This document shows, one piece after another, positions 48,514-57,464 of a stretch of 64,000 nucleotides of DNA. The DNA is taken from NCBI RefSeq assembly GCF_014863355.1, contig NZ_JACZEP010000004.1:310001-374000 (forward strand), in the 5' to 3' direction. Every line of letters begins with the position of its first letter. The first letter of the stretch is position 1. A model generated the notes under the pieces. That model made no database searches and was not told where the DNA came from. It was given only the letters and a program-made list of their open reading frames with translations. A program made the position numbers and the translations under genes. The DNA comes from Aminobacter carboxidus (GTDB lineage: Bacteria > Pseudomonadota > Alphaproteobacteria > Rhizobiales > Rhizobiaceae).

Positions 48514-49497
48514 CTAAGCGTTGCCGATCAACACGCCCGCAGCAAAGACCAGCGCGCCGCCGAGGACCACCTGGAAGGCGGCGCGGAGGAAGGGGGTCTG
48601 CATGTAGCGGTTCTGGATGTAGGCGATGATCCAGAGCTCGAAGAACACCACGACCGCGGCGACCGTGGTCGCTGTCCAGAAATGTGGGATCAGGTAAGGC
48701 AGCGCGTGGCCAAGACCGCCGAGCGTGGTCATCAGGCCGGTGGTGATGCCGCGCTTGACCGGCGAACCGCGCCCCGACAGCTTGCCGTCGTCCGAGGCAA
48801 CCTCTGTGAAGCCCATCGAGATGCCGGCGCCAATCGACGCGGCGAGCCCGACGAGAAAGGTCTGCCAGGTGTCGTGGGTGGCGAAGGCGGCGGCGAAGAT
48901 CGGCGCCAGCGTCGACACCGAACCATCCATCAGCCCGGCGAGGCCCGGCTGGACATAGGTCAGGATGAACTGGCGCCGCTCGGCGAGCGTCTCCTTTTCG
49001 CTGACGTGCTCGGGCACGTGCTTTTCTTCAAGCTTCTGGGCGAGCGATTCATGGCTCTGCTCGGCGAGTGCTAAATCGTCGAGCAGCTTGCGGGTCGTGG
49101 CATCGCCCGTGCGCTTGGACGCCTCGACATAGAAGCGGTAGGCCTGCCGCTCCATCTGCTCGGCCTGCTCGCGCACCTTGTCGATGCCGAGCGGCCGCAC
49201 CAGCCAGTCGGGCTTGCGCTCGTAGTAGCCGCGCACATGCTCGCGCCGGATCAGCGGAATGCGTTCGCCAAAGCGCTTGCGGTGCTGCTCGATGAGCTGG
49301 TCGCGATGGCCATCCTCCTCCTCGGCCATGTCCTCGAACACCTTGGCCGATTGCGGAAACTCGTCACGCAGCCCGTCGGCATAGGCGCGGTAGATGCGGC
49401 CGTCATCCTCCTCCGACGAAATGGCAAGAGCCAGGATCTCCTGCTCGGACAAGGAATCGAAAGCGCGGCGGCCGAAGCCGAAGACACGGGACAACAT
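48514..49497 (-). CDS. mbfA: Membrane-bound ferritin MbfA (iron exporter)
   Basis: 327 residues. The N-terminal ferritin-like domain (about 15-165) has EED (about 29-31), EEEDGHRDQL (about 59-68) and LAEQSHE (about 144-150) as likely iron ligands. The C-terminal part is a VIT1/CCC1-like membrane domain (about 180-325: GLAGLMDGSVSTLAPIFAAA, SIGAGISMGFTEVASDDGKL). MbfA exports iron and limits iron and peroxide stress in Bradyrhizobium and Agrobacterium. A perfect palindrome resembling an Irr box lies just upstream. Confidence 0.9.
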   Translation of the reverse strand: MLSRVFGFGRRAFDSLSEQEILALAISSEEDDGRIYRAYADGLRDEFPQSAKVFEDMAEEEDGHRDQLIEQHRKRFGERIPLIRREHVRGYYERKPDWLVRPLGIDKVREQAEQMERQAYRFYVEASKRTGDATTRKLLDDLALAEQSHESLAQKLEEKHVPEHVSEKETLAERRQFILTYVQPGLAGLMDGSVSTLAPIFAAAFATHDTWQTFLVGLAASIGAGISMGFTEVASDDGKLSGRGSPVKRGITTGLMTTLGGLGHALPYLIPHFWTATTVAAVVVFFELWIIAYIQNRYMQTPFLRAAFQVVLGGALVFAAGVLIGNA

Positions 49498-49510
49498 CTG
49501 CGAATCTTCC

Positions 49511-49531
49511 AGTTTAGAATAATTCTAAACT
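49511..49531. promoter_or_regulatory. Irr-box-like (iron control element) palindrome
   Basis: A 21-base perfect palindrome of arm AGTTTAGAAT around a central A, 14 bases upstream of the mbfA start. It contains the TTTAGAA/TTCTAAA pair typical of rhizobial Irr sites. Confidence 0.7.
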
Positions 49532-49681
49532 AGGCATTTGCCGCCTGTCGGTCAATGTGCGCAGGCTGCGTGTGATCGTTTTGCCGCATGTCAAAGAATG
49601 CTCGCGTCCCTTGTTATAGGGCAATGTGTGGCTATATAGCCTAATCTCACCCGATAGAAGGCCCGATAGAAGGAATGCACA

Positions 49682-50005
49682 ATGGCGGCCAAGCAGCACG
49701 CGCATCACATCGACCCCAAGCCCGTGCTCGAGCTGATCGCCAGCATCGAAGCAGACCTTGCCCGCCTCAAGGGCATGCTCGAACCGCAGCCGGAACAATT
49801 CGACCCGGCCAACCCGCACAACAAGACCTGCGACGGCAAGCTGACGCCCGACGGCGTCGAATGCTGCTACCGCCTGTTCGACGAAGGCAAGTCGCGCTAC
49901 TCGGTGGCCCAGGCGATGAAGATCTCGTTTGCCGCCGCGACGCACAGGTTCAATGCGTGGCGCAAGGCCGGCGGCGAGAGGCGGATACGGTCGTTGATGG
50001 GGTGA
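49682..50005 (+). CDS. Conserved hypothetical protein, HTH-like C-terminus
   Basis: 107 residues: an acidic helix (KPVLELIASIEADLARLKGML, about 13-33 in two halves), a Cys-rich centre (KTCDGKLTPDGVECCYRLFDEG) and a helix-turn-helix-like end (YSVAQAMKISFAAATHRFNA). The end resembles a DNA-binding domain, but I do not recognise the family. Divergent from mbfA. Confidence 0.65.
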   Translation: MAAKQHAHHIDPKPVLELIASIEADLARLKGMLEPQPEQFDPANPHNKTCDGKLTPDGVECCYRLFDEGKSRYSVAQAMKISFAAATHRFNAWRKAGGERRIRSLMG

Positions 50006-50029
50006 GGAGTGTTGGCCGCAGGCCAAGAA

Positions 50030-50054
50030 ACGACGAACGCCCGGAGCCATAGCG
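50030..50054 (-). repeat. R5 dispersed repeat, copy 3
   Basis: The minus strand reads CGCTATGGCTCCGGGCG then TTCGTCGT. It aligns with 173-197 and 15861-15886. It lies 25 bases after the stop of the preceding gene. Confidence 0.6.
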
Positions 50055-50206
50055 GAGGGCCGCAGTGCCAAATCTCTTTCTTCGCCAAGCGCCCCTCTCC
50101 GGCCGCTACGCCGCCACCTCTCCCCCACTTCGTGAGGGAAAGGAATCGCCAACCTCATAGGCGCAGCCTCGCAGACCCTGAGCGCCTCGCCTCTACAAGG
50201 CGGCCA

Positions 50207-51028
50207 CTACGGCATCTCATGCCCCGACAGAACCTGGGCAGCACCAGAAACTCCATTGCGGAAGGCGTCGTCGAAGCCGACGCCTGAAATGCCCCAGCGC
50301 GTCGCGGGCGGCGCGTCGGCGATGCGCCATTCGGCGACCCAGCCGGCAGGCTTGTTGTTCCAGACGATGGTACCGACAAGCGCCCTCTCGCCGCCGGCCA
50401 TTCGAGCCAGAGTGCCTATGCGCGCCGGGTCGGCCTTTGCCAATACCGGGGCGCTGAGGCCCGCCAACATCAACTGCCGTTGCGACGGCAGCACAAGCGG
50501 CAGTGCCAGCTTGTCGGCAGCGCTGATCAGCGCTGTACGCATATCGTCGTCGCGCAGGCCAAGGCTGTCGCTGGCAAGCATGCTGGCACGCCCCTTCATG
50601 TCGCGGATGCCGATGACAGCGACGAGCCGCGGGCGCTTGAGCCAGGGCTCGCGCTCGATTGATTTCAGAAAGGCGTCAAGTTTTACCCGGTCGAAGACGC
50701 AGGTCAGGTCGTGCGGACGGTCGTAACTGCCCTGCTCGTCATGGATCGGCGTACCACTCATGCGATCGCGAAAGGCGTAGCTGGCAATCAGGTCGCCGGC
50801 GCGTCGGGCCTGTTCGGCAAGGTGCATTTCGTTGAGGAGCCTGGTGTCGCCGGTGACCCGGACCACGACATCGCGCAGGCAATTGGCAAAACCGATGTCG
50901 CGGCGCTCGGGCGCGGTGCCGCTGGTGATCGTCCCAACGGTATAGAGGTCGTCCGCCCTCGCCTGGCCGAGGCCAGCGATGAGCAGCAGGAGAGCTGTTA
51001 GCGCGTTGCGTAGTCCGCCGCGAAGCAT
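50207..51028 (-). CDS. DUF2066 secreted protein
   Basis: 273 residues with a signal peptide (about 1-26, ending LGQARA). The DUF2066 domain covers most of the rest (LYTVGTITSGTAPERRDIGF, VVVRVTGDTRLL, and RLVAVIGIRDMKG). Conserved in Hyphomicrobiales; function unknown. Start at ATG 51028 rather than GTG 51037. Confidence 0.78.
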   Translation of the reverse strand: MLRGGLRNALTALLLLIAGLGQARADDLYTVGTITSGTAPERRDIGFANCLRDVVVRVTGDTRLLNEMHLAEQARRAGDLIASYAFRDRMSGTPIHDEQGSYDRPHDLTCVFDRVKLDAFLKSIEREPWLKRPRLVAVIGIRDMKGRASMLASDSLGLRDDDMRTALISAADKLALPLVLPSQRQLMLAGLSAPVLAKADPARIGTLARMAGGERALVGTIVWNNKPAGWVAEWRIADAPPATRWGISGVGFDDAFRNGVSGAAQVLSGHEMP

Positions 51029-51116
51029 GTGCCGCACCTTCCGCCGGGAGCCTGCAGCCTAGCAGAGCGAGGTGCGGCGCAAAAGCTTGCGGCGCCAGGC
51101 AGCTGCCAAGGCTGCT

Positions 51117-52265
51117 TCAGTCCAGCGTGCGGCGGAAGCGGAACAGAGCGAGGCCGGCGAAGACGGCGACGAACAGGCCGAGTATGGCGACTTCGGGGGC
51201 GATGGCCGGGAACTCGGCACCCTTCAGCATGACGGCACGGATGATGCGCAGGAAATGCGTCAGCGGCAGGATTTCGCCGAGCGCCTGGGCCCAGCCGGGC
51301 ATGCCGCGATAGGGGAACATGAAGCCCGACAGCAGGATCGACGGCAGAAAGAAGAAGAAGGTCAGCTGCATGGCCTGCATCTGGGTGCGCGCGACCGTCG
51401 AGATGGTGTAGCCGAGCAGCACCAGCGCCAGTACGAAGACCAGGATGGCCGACAACAGCAGCGGCAGCGAGCCCATGAACGGGATGGAGAACAACAGCTT
51501 CGAGGCGACGAGCACGACCGTCACCTGGACGGCACCGACGACGAGGTAGGGCAGCACCTTGCCGAGCATGATCTCGGCCGGGCTCGCCGGCATGGCGAGC
51601 AGGTTTTCCATGGTGCCGCGCTCGGTTTCGCGCGTCAGCGCCATAGAGGTCATCATCACCATCGTCATCTGCAGGATGACGCCGAGCAGGCCGGGCACGA
51701 TGTTGTATTGCGAGATGCCCTCGGGATTGTAGCGGCGGTGGACGACGACCTCGAGCTGGCCCTTGGCCGTCTCGGCGGATGCGGCTTCCATGCCCTGGGC
51801 GCGCAGCAGCGCCTGGTTGGCCACAGTACCCAGCGTCGATACGGCTCCGCTGGACGCCGAGGGATCGGTGGCGTCGGCCTCGATCAGGATCTGCGGCGCG
51901 TCGCCAGCGGCGACCCGGCGGCCGAAATCGGCGGGGATGGTGACGACGAAGGCGACCTCGCCGCTGGCCATCAGCTCTTCGGCCTCGGCCGCGGTCTCGG
52001 CGATGTGGTCGAAGCGGTAGTAGTTGGTGTTCTGCAGCGCCGAGACCATGGCACGGGTGTACTGGTCGTTGCTCGTCGCGACCAGGGCGGCCGGCAGGCT
52101 CTTGGGATCGCTGTTGATGGCAAAGCCGAACAGCACGAGTTGCATCAGCGGCACGCCGAGCATCATGGCGAAGGTGATGCGGTCGCGCCGCATCTGGATG
52201 AACTCCTTGGTCAGGAGCGCACCGAGCCGGGCGAAGGAAAAGATGCCGTTGGTGAGGCTTGTCAT
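51117..52265 (-). CDS. ABC-2 type export permease
   Basis: 382 residues. A single N-terminal helix (about 30-50), a large periplasmic part (about 55-175) and a bundle of five to six C-terminal helices. TRETERGTMENLLAMPASPAEIMLGK (about 207-232 in two halves) is the usual ABC-2 signature. YbhR/YbhS-like. E. coli has two such permeases; only one is here, so it probably homodimerises. Its start overlaps the ATPase stop by four bases. Confidence 0.88.
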   Translation of the reverse strand: MTSLTNGIFSFARLGALLTKEFIQMRRDRITFAMMLGVPLMQLVLFGFAINSDPKSLPAALVATSNDQYTRAMVSALQNTNYYRFDHIAETAAEAEELMASGEVAFVVTIPADFGRRVAAGDAPQILIEADATDPSASSGAVSTLGTVANQALLRAQGMEAASAETAKGQLEVVVHRRYNPEGISQYNIVPGLLGVILQMTMVMMTSMALTRETERGTMENLLAMPASPAEIMLGKVLPYLVVGAVQVTVVLVASKLLFSIPFMGSLPLLLSAILVFVLALVLLGYTISTVARTQMQAMQLTFFFFLPSILLSGFMFPYRGMPGWAQALGEILPLTHFLRIIRAVMLKGAEFPAIAPEVAILGLFVAVFAGLALFRFRRTLD

Positions 52266-53179
52266 GACATGTTGTCCCTGGATGCGGCCATGAACTGGAT
52301 GAACACGTCCTCCAGGCTGGTTTCGCCCGGTTCGACGGTCACGCCCTCGCTGCCGCTGATGTCGGCAAGGGCGGCTTCGAGCTTGTCGCGGTCCGAGCCG
52401 ACGACGTGCAGTGTGGCGCCGAACGGGGCGACCTGGTCGATGCCGGGGCGGCCCTCAAGGGCCGCGGCAACCTGATCGAGGCGCGGGCCCGAAACGACGA
52501 AGGTAGTAAGCCCGGCGTTGCGCACGACGTCCTCGACGGTGCCCGACGCCAGCATCTTGCCATAGGAGATGTAGCTGATGCGGTGGCAGCGCTCGGCTTC
52601 GTCCATGTAGTGGGTCGACACCAGAACGGTCAGCCCGCCGCGCGCCAGCCGGTGGATCTCGTCCCAGAACTCGCGCCGCGCCTTGGGGTCGACACCGGCG
52701 GTGGGTTCGTCGAGCAGAAGCAGCTTCGGCTTGTGCATGATACAGGCAGCGAGCGCGAGGCGCTGCTTCCAGCCGCCCGACAGCGTGCCGGCAAGCTGGT
52801 TGCGGCGGCTGGTCAGGCCGAGTTCCTCGAGCGTTCGGGCGACATGCTCCTCGACCGGCTTGAGCTTGTACAGCCGGGCGACGAATTCGAGGTTTTCGCC
52901 GATCGTCAGGTCCTCGTAGAACGAGAACTTCTGCGTCATGTAGCCGACTTCGCGCTTGATCTTGAGGCTGTCGGTGCGCAGGTCGTAGCCCAGCACCTGG
53001 CCCTCGCCCTCGTCTGGGGTGAGCAGGCCGCACATGATGCGGATGGTGGTGGTCTTGCCCGAGCCGTTGGGCCCGAGGAAGCCGACGATCTCGCCTTCGG
53101 CGACCGTCATGGTGACATGGTCGACGACGGTCTTGTCGCCGAAGCGCTTGACCAGGTTTTTTACTTCGATGGCGTTCAT
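52262..53179 (-). CDS. ABC transporter ATP-binding protein
   Basis: 305 residues: Walker A GPNGSGKTT (about 35-43), signature LSGGWKQRLALAACI (about 132-146), Walker B LLLLDEPTAG (about 154-163). It is a single nucleotide-binding domain followed by a DUF4162-like C-terminal part (about 215-300). Similar to YbhF halves. It partners the ABC-2 permease next door. Confidence 0.9.
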   Translation of the reverse strand: MNAIEVKNLVKRFGDKTVVDHVTMTVAEGEIVGFLGPNGSGKTTTIRIMCGLLTPDEGEGQVLGYDLRTDSLKIKREVGYMTQKFSFYEDLTIGENLEFVARLYKLKPVEEHVARTLEELGLTSRRNQLAGTLSGGWKQRLALAACIMHKPKLLLLDEPTAGVDPKARREFWDEIHRLARGGLTVLVSTHYMDEAERCHRISYISYGKMLASGTVEDVVRNAGLTTFVVSGPRLDQVAAALEGRPGIDQVAPFGATLHVVGSDRDKLEAALADISGSEGVTVEPGETSLEDVFIQFMAASRDNMS

Positions 53180-53202
53180 TGGGTGCCGTAGGCAAAGCAG
53201 CA

Positions 53203-53268
53203 GGGGAATAGGGCATTAGGGCAGCAAAAGGCGCGCCTGACATATATTGCCCTACTGCCTTACTCCCC
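53203..53268. repeat. Long imperfect inverted repeat overlapping the HlyD stop codon
   Basis: The 22-base left arm starts GGGGAATAGGGC (53203) and the right arm ends TTACTCCCC (53268), with 18 of 22 paired. The last codons of the adjacent membrane fusion gene fall inside it. Confidence 0.5.
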
Positions 53269-54216
53269 TACTCCCTTCTCAAGTGCCACATCAACGATCT
53301 GCCCCGGCTGCAGCACCGAGTTGGCGTCTTCGGGGCGGGCCTCGACGAGGTAGACGAGCTTCTGCCGGTTCTCGAGCGAGTAGATGACCGGCGGGGTGAA
53401 TTCGGGATCGGGCGAGACGTAGCTGACCTTGGCCGTCAGCCCGTCGGCGCAGCCATCGCAGCGTACCGTGAGCCGGGTGCCGACGTGGACCGACGAAAAC
53501 GCCGACTCGGGAATGAACAGCGTCAGCTTTACCGCACCGTCGGGCAGCACCGAAAGCACCGGCGACGACGGGCCGGCGGTGTCGCCGGCATTGCGGATGA
53601 CGTCGTCGATGCGCCCGGCGGCGGGTGCCGTCAGCGTGCGCTTGGACAGGCGCCATTCGGCCTGGCCGAGCGCCGAGCGGGCCTGCTCGACCTGCTTTTC
53701 GGCGGCCTTGATCACCTCGCTGCGGGCCGGCAGGCGCCCGACGGCCAGATTGGCGGTGGCCTGGCCGAAGGCCGCCTGGGCAACCTCGAGCTTGGTGGTC
53801 GCATCGTCGAGCTGGGCCTGGGTGGCGATGGTGCGCCGGGCAAGGTCCTGCGTGCGGGTCAGGCTGCGCTGGGCGTCGTCGGCCTGGGCCTGGCTGGAGC
53901 GCACCGCAGCCTCAAGGGCAGCGATCTCGTCGGGCCGCTTGCCGATCTTGAGGTCGGCAAGCTGTGCCTCGGCCTGGGCAAGTGCAGCCTCGGCCTGGGT
54001 CACCGCGATCCTGGCGTCGCCGCTTTCAAGCGTGACGACGGGCTTGCCCGCTACAACACGGTCGCCGCGACGTACGGCAACGGTTTCGACCTGCGCGACC
54101 TCGATCGGGGCGAGCTGGACATAGTCGCCCTCGACATAGCCGACGGCGAGCGGTGCCGGGGCGGCGCAGGCCGAAAACAGCGATGCCGCAAAGGGAATGG
54201 AACAAAGGATGCTCAT
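53260..54216 (-). CDS. HlyD-type periplasmic adaptor, lipoprotein form
   Basis: 318 residues. The lipobox LFSAC (Cys about 17) marks it as a lipoprotein. A lipoyl-like beta domain, a coiled-coil hairpin (about 75-195, ALAQAEAQLADLKIGKRPDE and similar) and a beta-barrel end follow. It connects the ABC exporter to an outer-membrane channel, as YbhG does. Its last residues (GVGE) are read from a repeat. Start at ATG 54216, overlapping the TetR gene by four bases. Confidence 0.87.
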   Translation of the reverse strand: MSILCSIPFAASLFSACAAPAPLAVGYVEGDYVQLAPIEVAQVETVAVRRGDRVVAGKPVVTLESGDARIAVTQAEAALAQAEAQLADLKIGKRPDEIAALEAAVRSSQAQADDAQRSLTRTQDLARRTIATQAQLDDATTKLEVAQAAFGQATANLAVGRLPARSEVIKAAEKQVEQARSALGQAEWRLSKRTLTAPAAGRIDDVIRNAGDTAGPSSPVLSVLPDGAVKLTLFIPESAFSSVHVGTRLTVRCDGCADGLTAKVSYVSPDPEFTPPVIYSLENRQKLVYLVEARPEDANSVLQPGQIVDVALEKGVGE

Positions 54217-54896
54217 GGCTTTCCTGCCTTTCGCGCCGCAATGATGGCAGCGACGTTTTCCTTGGCGATGCCGATGACCTTGCCGACCTCGGCCGGACCG
54301 ATGTCGGCCCAGTCCATGCGTCGCATGACGGCGGCACGGGCGATGCGGAAGTAGACAACCTGGCCGATCATCATGAAGACGCTGATCCTGACGCGCTCGC
54401 TCTCGGCCTCCTCGCCGGTGGCGGCTGCCCAGAGCTGGCACAGCCTGCGATGCACCGGCTCGAACACGCCGCTGTAGATGCGGTCGAGCGCGTCCGTCGG
54501 CGTCGACAGCTCCCGCAAGACGAACTGGACAATTTCGCCGGCCTCGGGGCGGGCGACCATGAAGCCGACCATGCGCTCCACCGCCGCCTCGATCTGCGCC
54601 TCGGCTTCCTCAGGCGTGGGAGCCTGCGGCAGGGCCGGCCCGGTGTTGCCGAGTGCTTGCCTGGCGACCGTCTGGATCGTGGTGACGACATGGTCGGCGG
54701 CGGCGAGCCTGAGACCCTCCTTGCCGCCGAAGTGATAGGCGATGGAGCCGATGTTGGCGTTGGCGGCGGTGGCGATCTCACGGGTCGAGGTGCCATCGAA
54801 GCCCTGGCGGCCAAACAGCTTCAGCGCAGCCATCACCAGGGCCATGCGGGTGGCGTCGGCGGCGGAGGGATTCTGCGGTGTCTGTGTCTTGCTCAT
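54213..54896 (-). CDS. cecR: TetR-family regulator of CecR (YbiH) type
   Basis: 227 residues. The N-terminal helix-turn-helix (about 18-65: ALVMAALKLFGRQGFDGTST and ANIGSIAYHFGGKEGL) and a C-terminal DUF1956-type ligand domain fit CecR, which in E. coli controls the linked ybhGFSR exporter and rhlE. Here it heads the same set: adaptor, ATPase, permease. A perfect palindrome lies nine bases upstream of its start. Confidence 0.83.
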   Translation of the reverse strand: MSKTQTPQNPSAADATRMALVMAALKLFGRQGFDGTSTREIATAANANIGSIAYHFGGKEGLRLAAADHVVTTIQTVARQALGNTGPALPQAPTPEEAEAQIEAAVERMVGFMVARPEAGEIVQFVLRELSTPTDALDRIYSGVFEPVHRRLCQLWAAATGEEAESERVRISVFMMIGQVVYFRIARAAVMRRMDWADIGPAEVGKVIGIAKENVAAIIAARKAGKP

Positions 54897-54904
54897 GACG
54901 ATGA

Positions 54905-54926
54905 TTTAATCAATCGATTGATTAAA
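54905..54926. promoter_or_regulatory. Perfect 22-base palindrome, TetR operator
   Basis: The arm TTTAATCAATC is followed at once by its exact complement. Its position before the regulator gene suggests autorepression of the whole operon. Confidence 0.7.
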
Positions 54927-54975
54927 GTCAAGAGGAGTGTTGCGCGACAAGCGGCGCCGCGCTTTACTGAGGCCT

Positions 54976-55452
54976 ATGGCCAAGGAAATCGAACGCAAGT
55001 TCCTGGTGAACGGACAGGAGTGGCGGAGCCTTGTCGAAGACAGGATCCGCATCCGGCAGTTCTATCTGGCGTCCAATGAAGGCCGCTCGGTGCGGCTGCG
55101 CATCTCGGATGGCGCGGTGGCGACGCTGACGCTGAAGTTCGGCCTGAGAGGCCGCGAGCGCGACGAATTCGAATACCAGGTGCCGCTCGCCGAGGCCGAG
55201 GAGATGATGGAATTCGCCATCGGCCGTGTCATCGAGAAGACACGTCACCATGTTAGCCATCGTGGCCGTCTCTATGAAATCGATGTGTTCGGCGGCGAAC
55301 TGAGGGGGCTGATCATCGCGGAACTCGAGACGCCGGAGGATGTTCCGGCATCGGAACTGCCGGCATGGATCGGCCGCGAGGTGACCAGCGATCCGCGCTA
55401 CTATAACGCGTCGCTCGCCCACAGCGACGACGTCCCGGAGGCCGTTGCATGA
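54976..55452 (+). CDS. CYTH-domain phosphohydrolase
   Basis: 158 residues. The N-terminal signature EIERKF (ERKFLVNGQEW) and the alternating acidic/basic strands of the triphosphate tunnel (SVRLRISDGAVATLTLKFGL, IEKTRHHVSHRGRLYEIDVF) are clear. CYTH enzymes cleave inorganic triphosphate or related compounds. It overlaps the CHAD gene by four bases. Start at ATG 54976. Confidence 0.88.
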   Translation: MAKEIERKFLVNGQEWRSLVEDRIRIRQFYLASNEGRSVRLRISDGAVATLTLKFGLRGRERDEFEYQVPLAEAEEMMEFAIGRVIEKTRHHVSHRGRLYEIDVFGGELRGLIIAELETPEDVPASELPAWIGREVTSDPRYYNASLAHSDDVPEAVA

Positions 55453-56381
55453 GCTTTCGCATCGATCCGCGCCTGGCGCTAACCGGCGAGACCCGCCGTA
55501 TTGCCGGCGAAGAGATCGAAAAGATCGCCGCCCATCTGAATACTGCCCGTGACAATCCCGACAAGGCGCTGCACAAGGCCCGCAAGCGCATCAAGGCGCT
55601 GCGCGCGCTGCTGCATCTGGTCTGGCCGGGCGACGAGGCCTTCTGCCGCACTGAGAACGACCGCTACCGCGCCATTTCGGTGTCGATCGCAGCACCGCGC
55701 CAGGCCACCGCGCTGATCGAAACCATCGACCGTCTGGCCGAGGATTTCGCCGAGAACGCCGCCGATGCCGACCTGGCCGGGATCCGCACCATGCTGGTGC
55801 GCCATCGCGCTCTGGCCGGCCACGGCGACACAGGCTTGAGCGCGGTGCTCGACACCGCGATCGCCGAATGCCAGGCGGGCTTTGCGGCACTGCAGACGCT
55901 GGCCCTGCCCGACCTGCCGGAGAATGCCGCCGACGTGTTGGCCGACGGGGCACTGGCAACGCTCAGGCGGGCGCGCAAGGCGCTGCAGCAATCGCGCGAG
56001 CGCGGCGAAGCGGATGATTTCCACGACCTGCGCAAGGCGGTGAAACGGCATGCCGCCCACCTTTCCCTGCTGCGCAAGCTGTGGCCCTCGCCGGTCAAGC
56101 CACGCCGCGAGCGCGCCGAGGCGCTTGGCGAAAGCCTGGGCGAACTGCACGACGTGTTTGTCATGCGCCAGCTGATCGAGGCAGGCGAAGCCCCGTTCGA
56201 CGGGCCGGAGCCGAAACATCTGGTCAGACTGCTGAAGCGCTCGGAGAAGGCGCTGCGCAAGCTGTGCCTTGCCGATGCCGCCGAACTGTTCGAGGACAAG
56301 CCCAGGCGCACGGCGCGCAGGCTGGCAAAGAAGGCCCGCAGCGACCTCGGCGAGAACATGGCGGAGACTGAAGTCGACTAG
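55449..56381 (+). CDS. CHAD-domain protein
   Basis: 310 residues, all helical, with the two CHAD halves and their conserved His: ALHKARKRIKALRALLHLVW (about 40-59) and DFHDLRKAVKRHAAHLSLLR (about 192-211). CHAD proteins bind polyphosphate granules and often pair with CYTH enzymes. ATGA overlap with the CYTH gene. Confidence 0.88.
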   Translation: MSFRIDPRLALTGETRRIAGEEIEKIAAHLNTARDNPDKALHKARKRIKALRALLHLVWPGDEAFCRTENDRYRAISVSIAAPRQATALIETIDRLAEDFAENAADADLAGIRTMLVRHRALAGHGDTGLSAVLDTAIAECQAGFAALQTLALPDLPENAADVLADGALATLRRARKALQQSRERGEADDFHDLRKAVKRHAAHLSLLRKLWPSPVKPRRERAEALGESLGELHDVFVMRQLIEAGEAPFDGPEPKHLVRLLKRSEKALRKLCLADAAELFEDKPRRTARRLAKKARSDLGENMAETEVD

Positions 56382-56432
56382 CATCCGCGGCGCTGGCATC
56401 GCCGGCCCGGCTCATGTTACGTCCTGTGCGTC

Positions 56433-57230
56433 ATGACGCAAAAGACCGACACTCTGCTCGACCGTTTCGGCCGCTGGCTAGCCTCCCGGCTGCAGGTCGA
56501 ATCCTCTGGCTACGAGCCCTACACACCATCGGACCCCGACACGCTGCGGCGGACGCTCGAACCGGGCGACATCCTGTTGATCGAAGGCAACCAGCGGATT
56601 TCGGCCGTCATCAAGTACCTGACCCAGTCGACCTGGTCGCATTCGGCACTCTATATAGGCGACGCGCTACCGAAGCCGACGGACGGCTCGGAGAGGCCGC
56701 GGTTGATCGAGGTCAATCTCGGCGAAGGCTGCGTTGCCGTGCCGCTGTCGAAGTACCGCACCTACAACACCCGCATCTGCCGGGCCAACGGCCTGTCACC
56801 CGAGGATCGCGACCATGTCGTCAGGTTCATGGTGCAGAGGCTCGGGCTGAAATACGACCTCAAGAACATCACCGACATGCTGCGTTATTTCATTCCGCGG
56901 CCGCCGGTGCCGGTGCGCTGGCGCCGTCGCATGCTGGCCTTCGGTTCAGGCGACCCAACGCGCGCCATCTGCTCGACGATGATTGCCGAAGCCTATGGCC
57001 AGATCCGCTATCCGATCCTGCCCGAGATCACGCGCGCGCCCGGCCGTGCCTCAGCGCAATCGACCTACATGCGGCAAGAGATCATGCACATCCGCCACCA
57101 CTCGCTGTACACGCCGCGCGACTTCGACCTGTCGCCTTATTTCCGTATCGTCAAACCAACGCTGGAATACGGCTTCGACTACCGGCAGGTGACCTGGAGC
57201 GAGCAAGACAAAGCCAGCAACAGCTCGTAA
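56433..57230 (+). CDS. YiiX-like papain-fold cysteine hydrolase
   Basis: 265 residues. The permuted papain-fold pair is visible: TWSHSALYIGD (His about 73) and AICSTMIAEAYGQ (Cys about 180). Family of YiiX/YebB, related to NlpC/P60; substrates are unsure, perhaps lipids or peptidoglycan. Start at ATG 56433. Confidence 0.8.
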   Translation: MTQKTDTLLDRFGRWLASRLQVESSGYEPYTPSDPDTLRRTLEPGDILLIEGNQRISAVIKYLTQSTWSHSALYIGDALPKPTDGSERPRLIEVNLGEGCVAVPLSKYRTYNTRICRANGLSPEDRDHVVRFMVQRLGLKYDLKNITDMLRYFIPRPPVPVRWRRRMLAFGSGDPTRAICSTMIAEAYGQIRYPILPEITRAPGRASAQSTYMRQEIMHIRHHSLYTPRDFDLSPYFRIVKPTLEYGFDYRQVTWSEQDKASNSS

Positions 57231-57242
57231 CCGGCCGCGAGC

Positions 57243-57440
57243 TCAATCTTCCTGTTCGGAGAAATCGTCGTCGAGGCGCTTTTCGAGGTCAACGAGGTCC
57301 TTGGGCAGCGGCAGGCCTTGGGCGCGCAACTCGCTCAGCTTCTCGCGCAGCTGCTCCTGCAATTCGTGCGAATCCTCTGGCTGGTTGACCATTTCCTGAA
57401 GCAGGACCGCTATCTGGGCCTTGATCTGTTCGAGCGCCAT
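57243..57440 (-). CDS. Small conserved acidic protein
   Basis: 65 residues: MALEQIKAQIAVLLQEMVNQ and a helical, charged rest ending DDDFSEQED. It looks like a small coiled-coil protein. It is downstream of hrcA with a 24-base gap. Family not recognised; conserved in rhizobial relatives as far as I recall. Confidence 0.65.
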   Translation of the reverse strand: MALEQIKAQIAVLLQEMVNQPEDSHELQEQLREKLSELRAQGLPLPKDLVDLEKRLDDDFSEQED

Positions 57441-57464
57441 GGTCCGGTCCTCCGTGGTTGCAGT

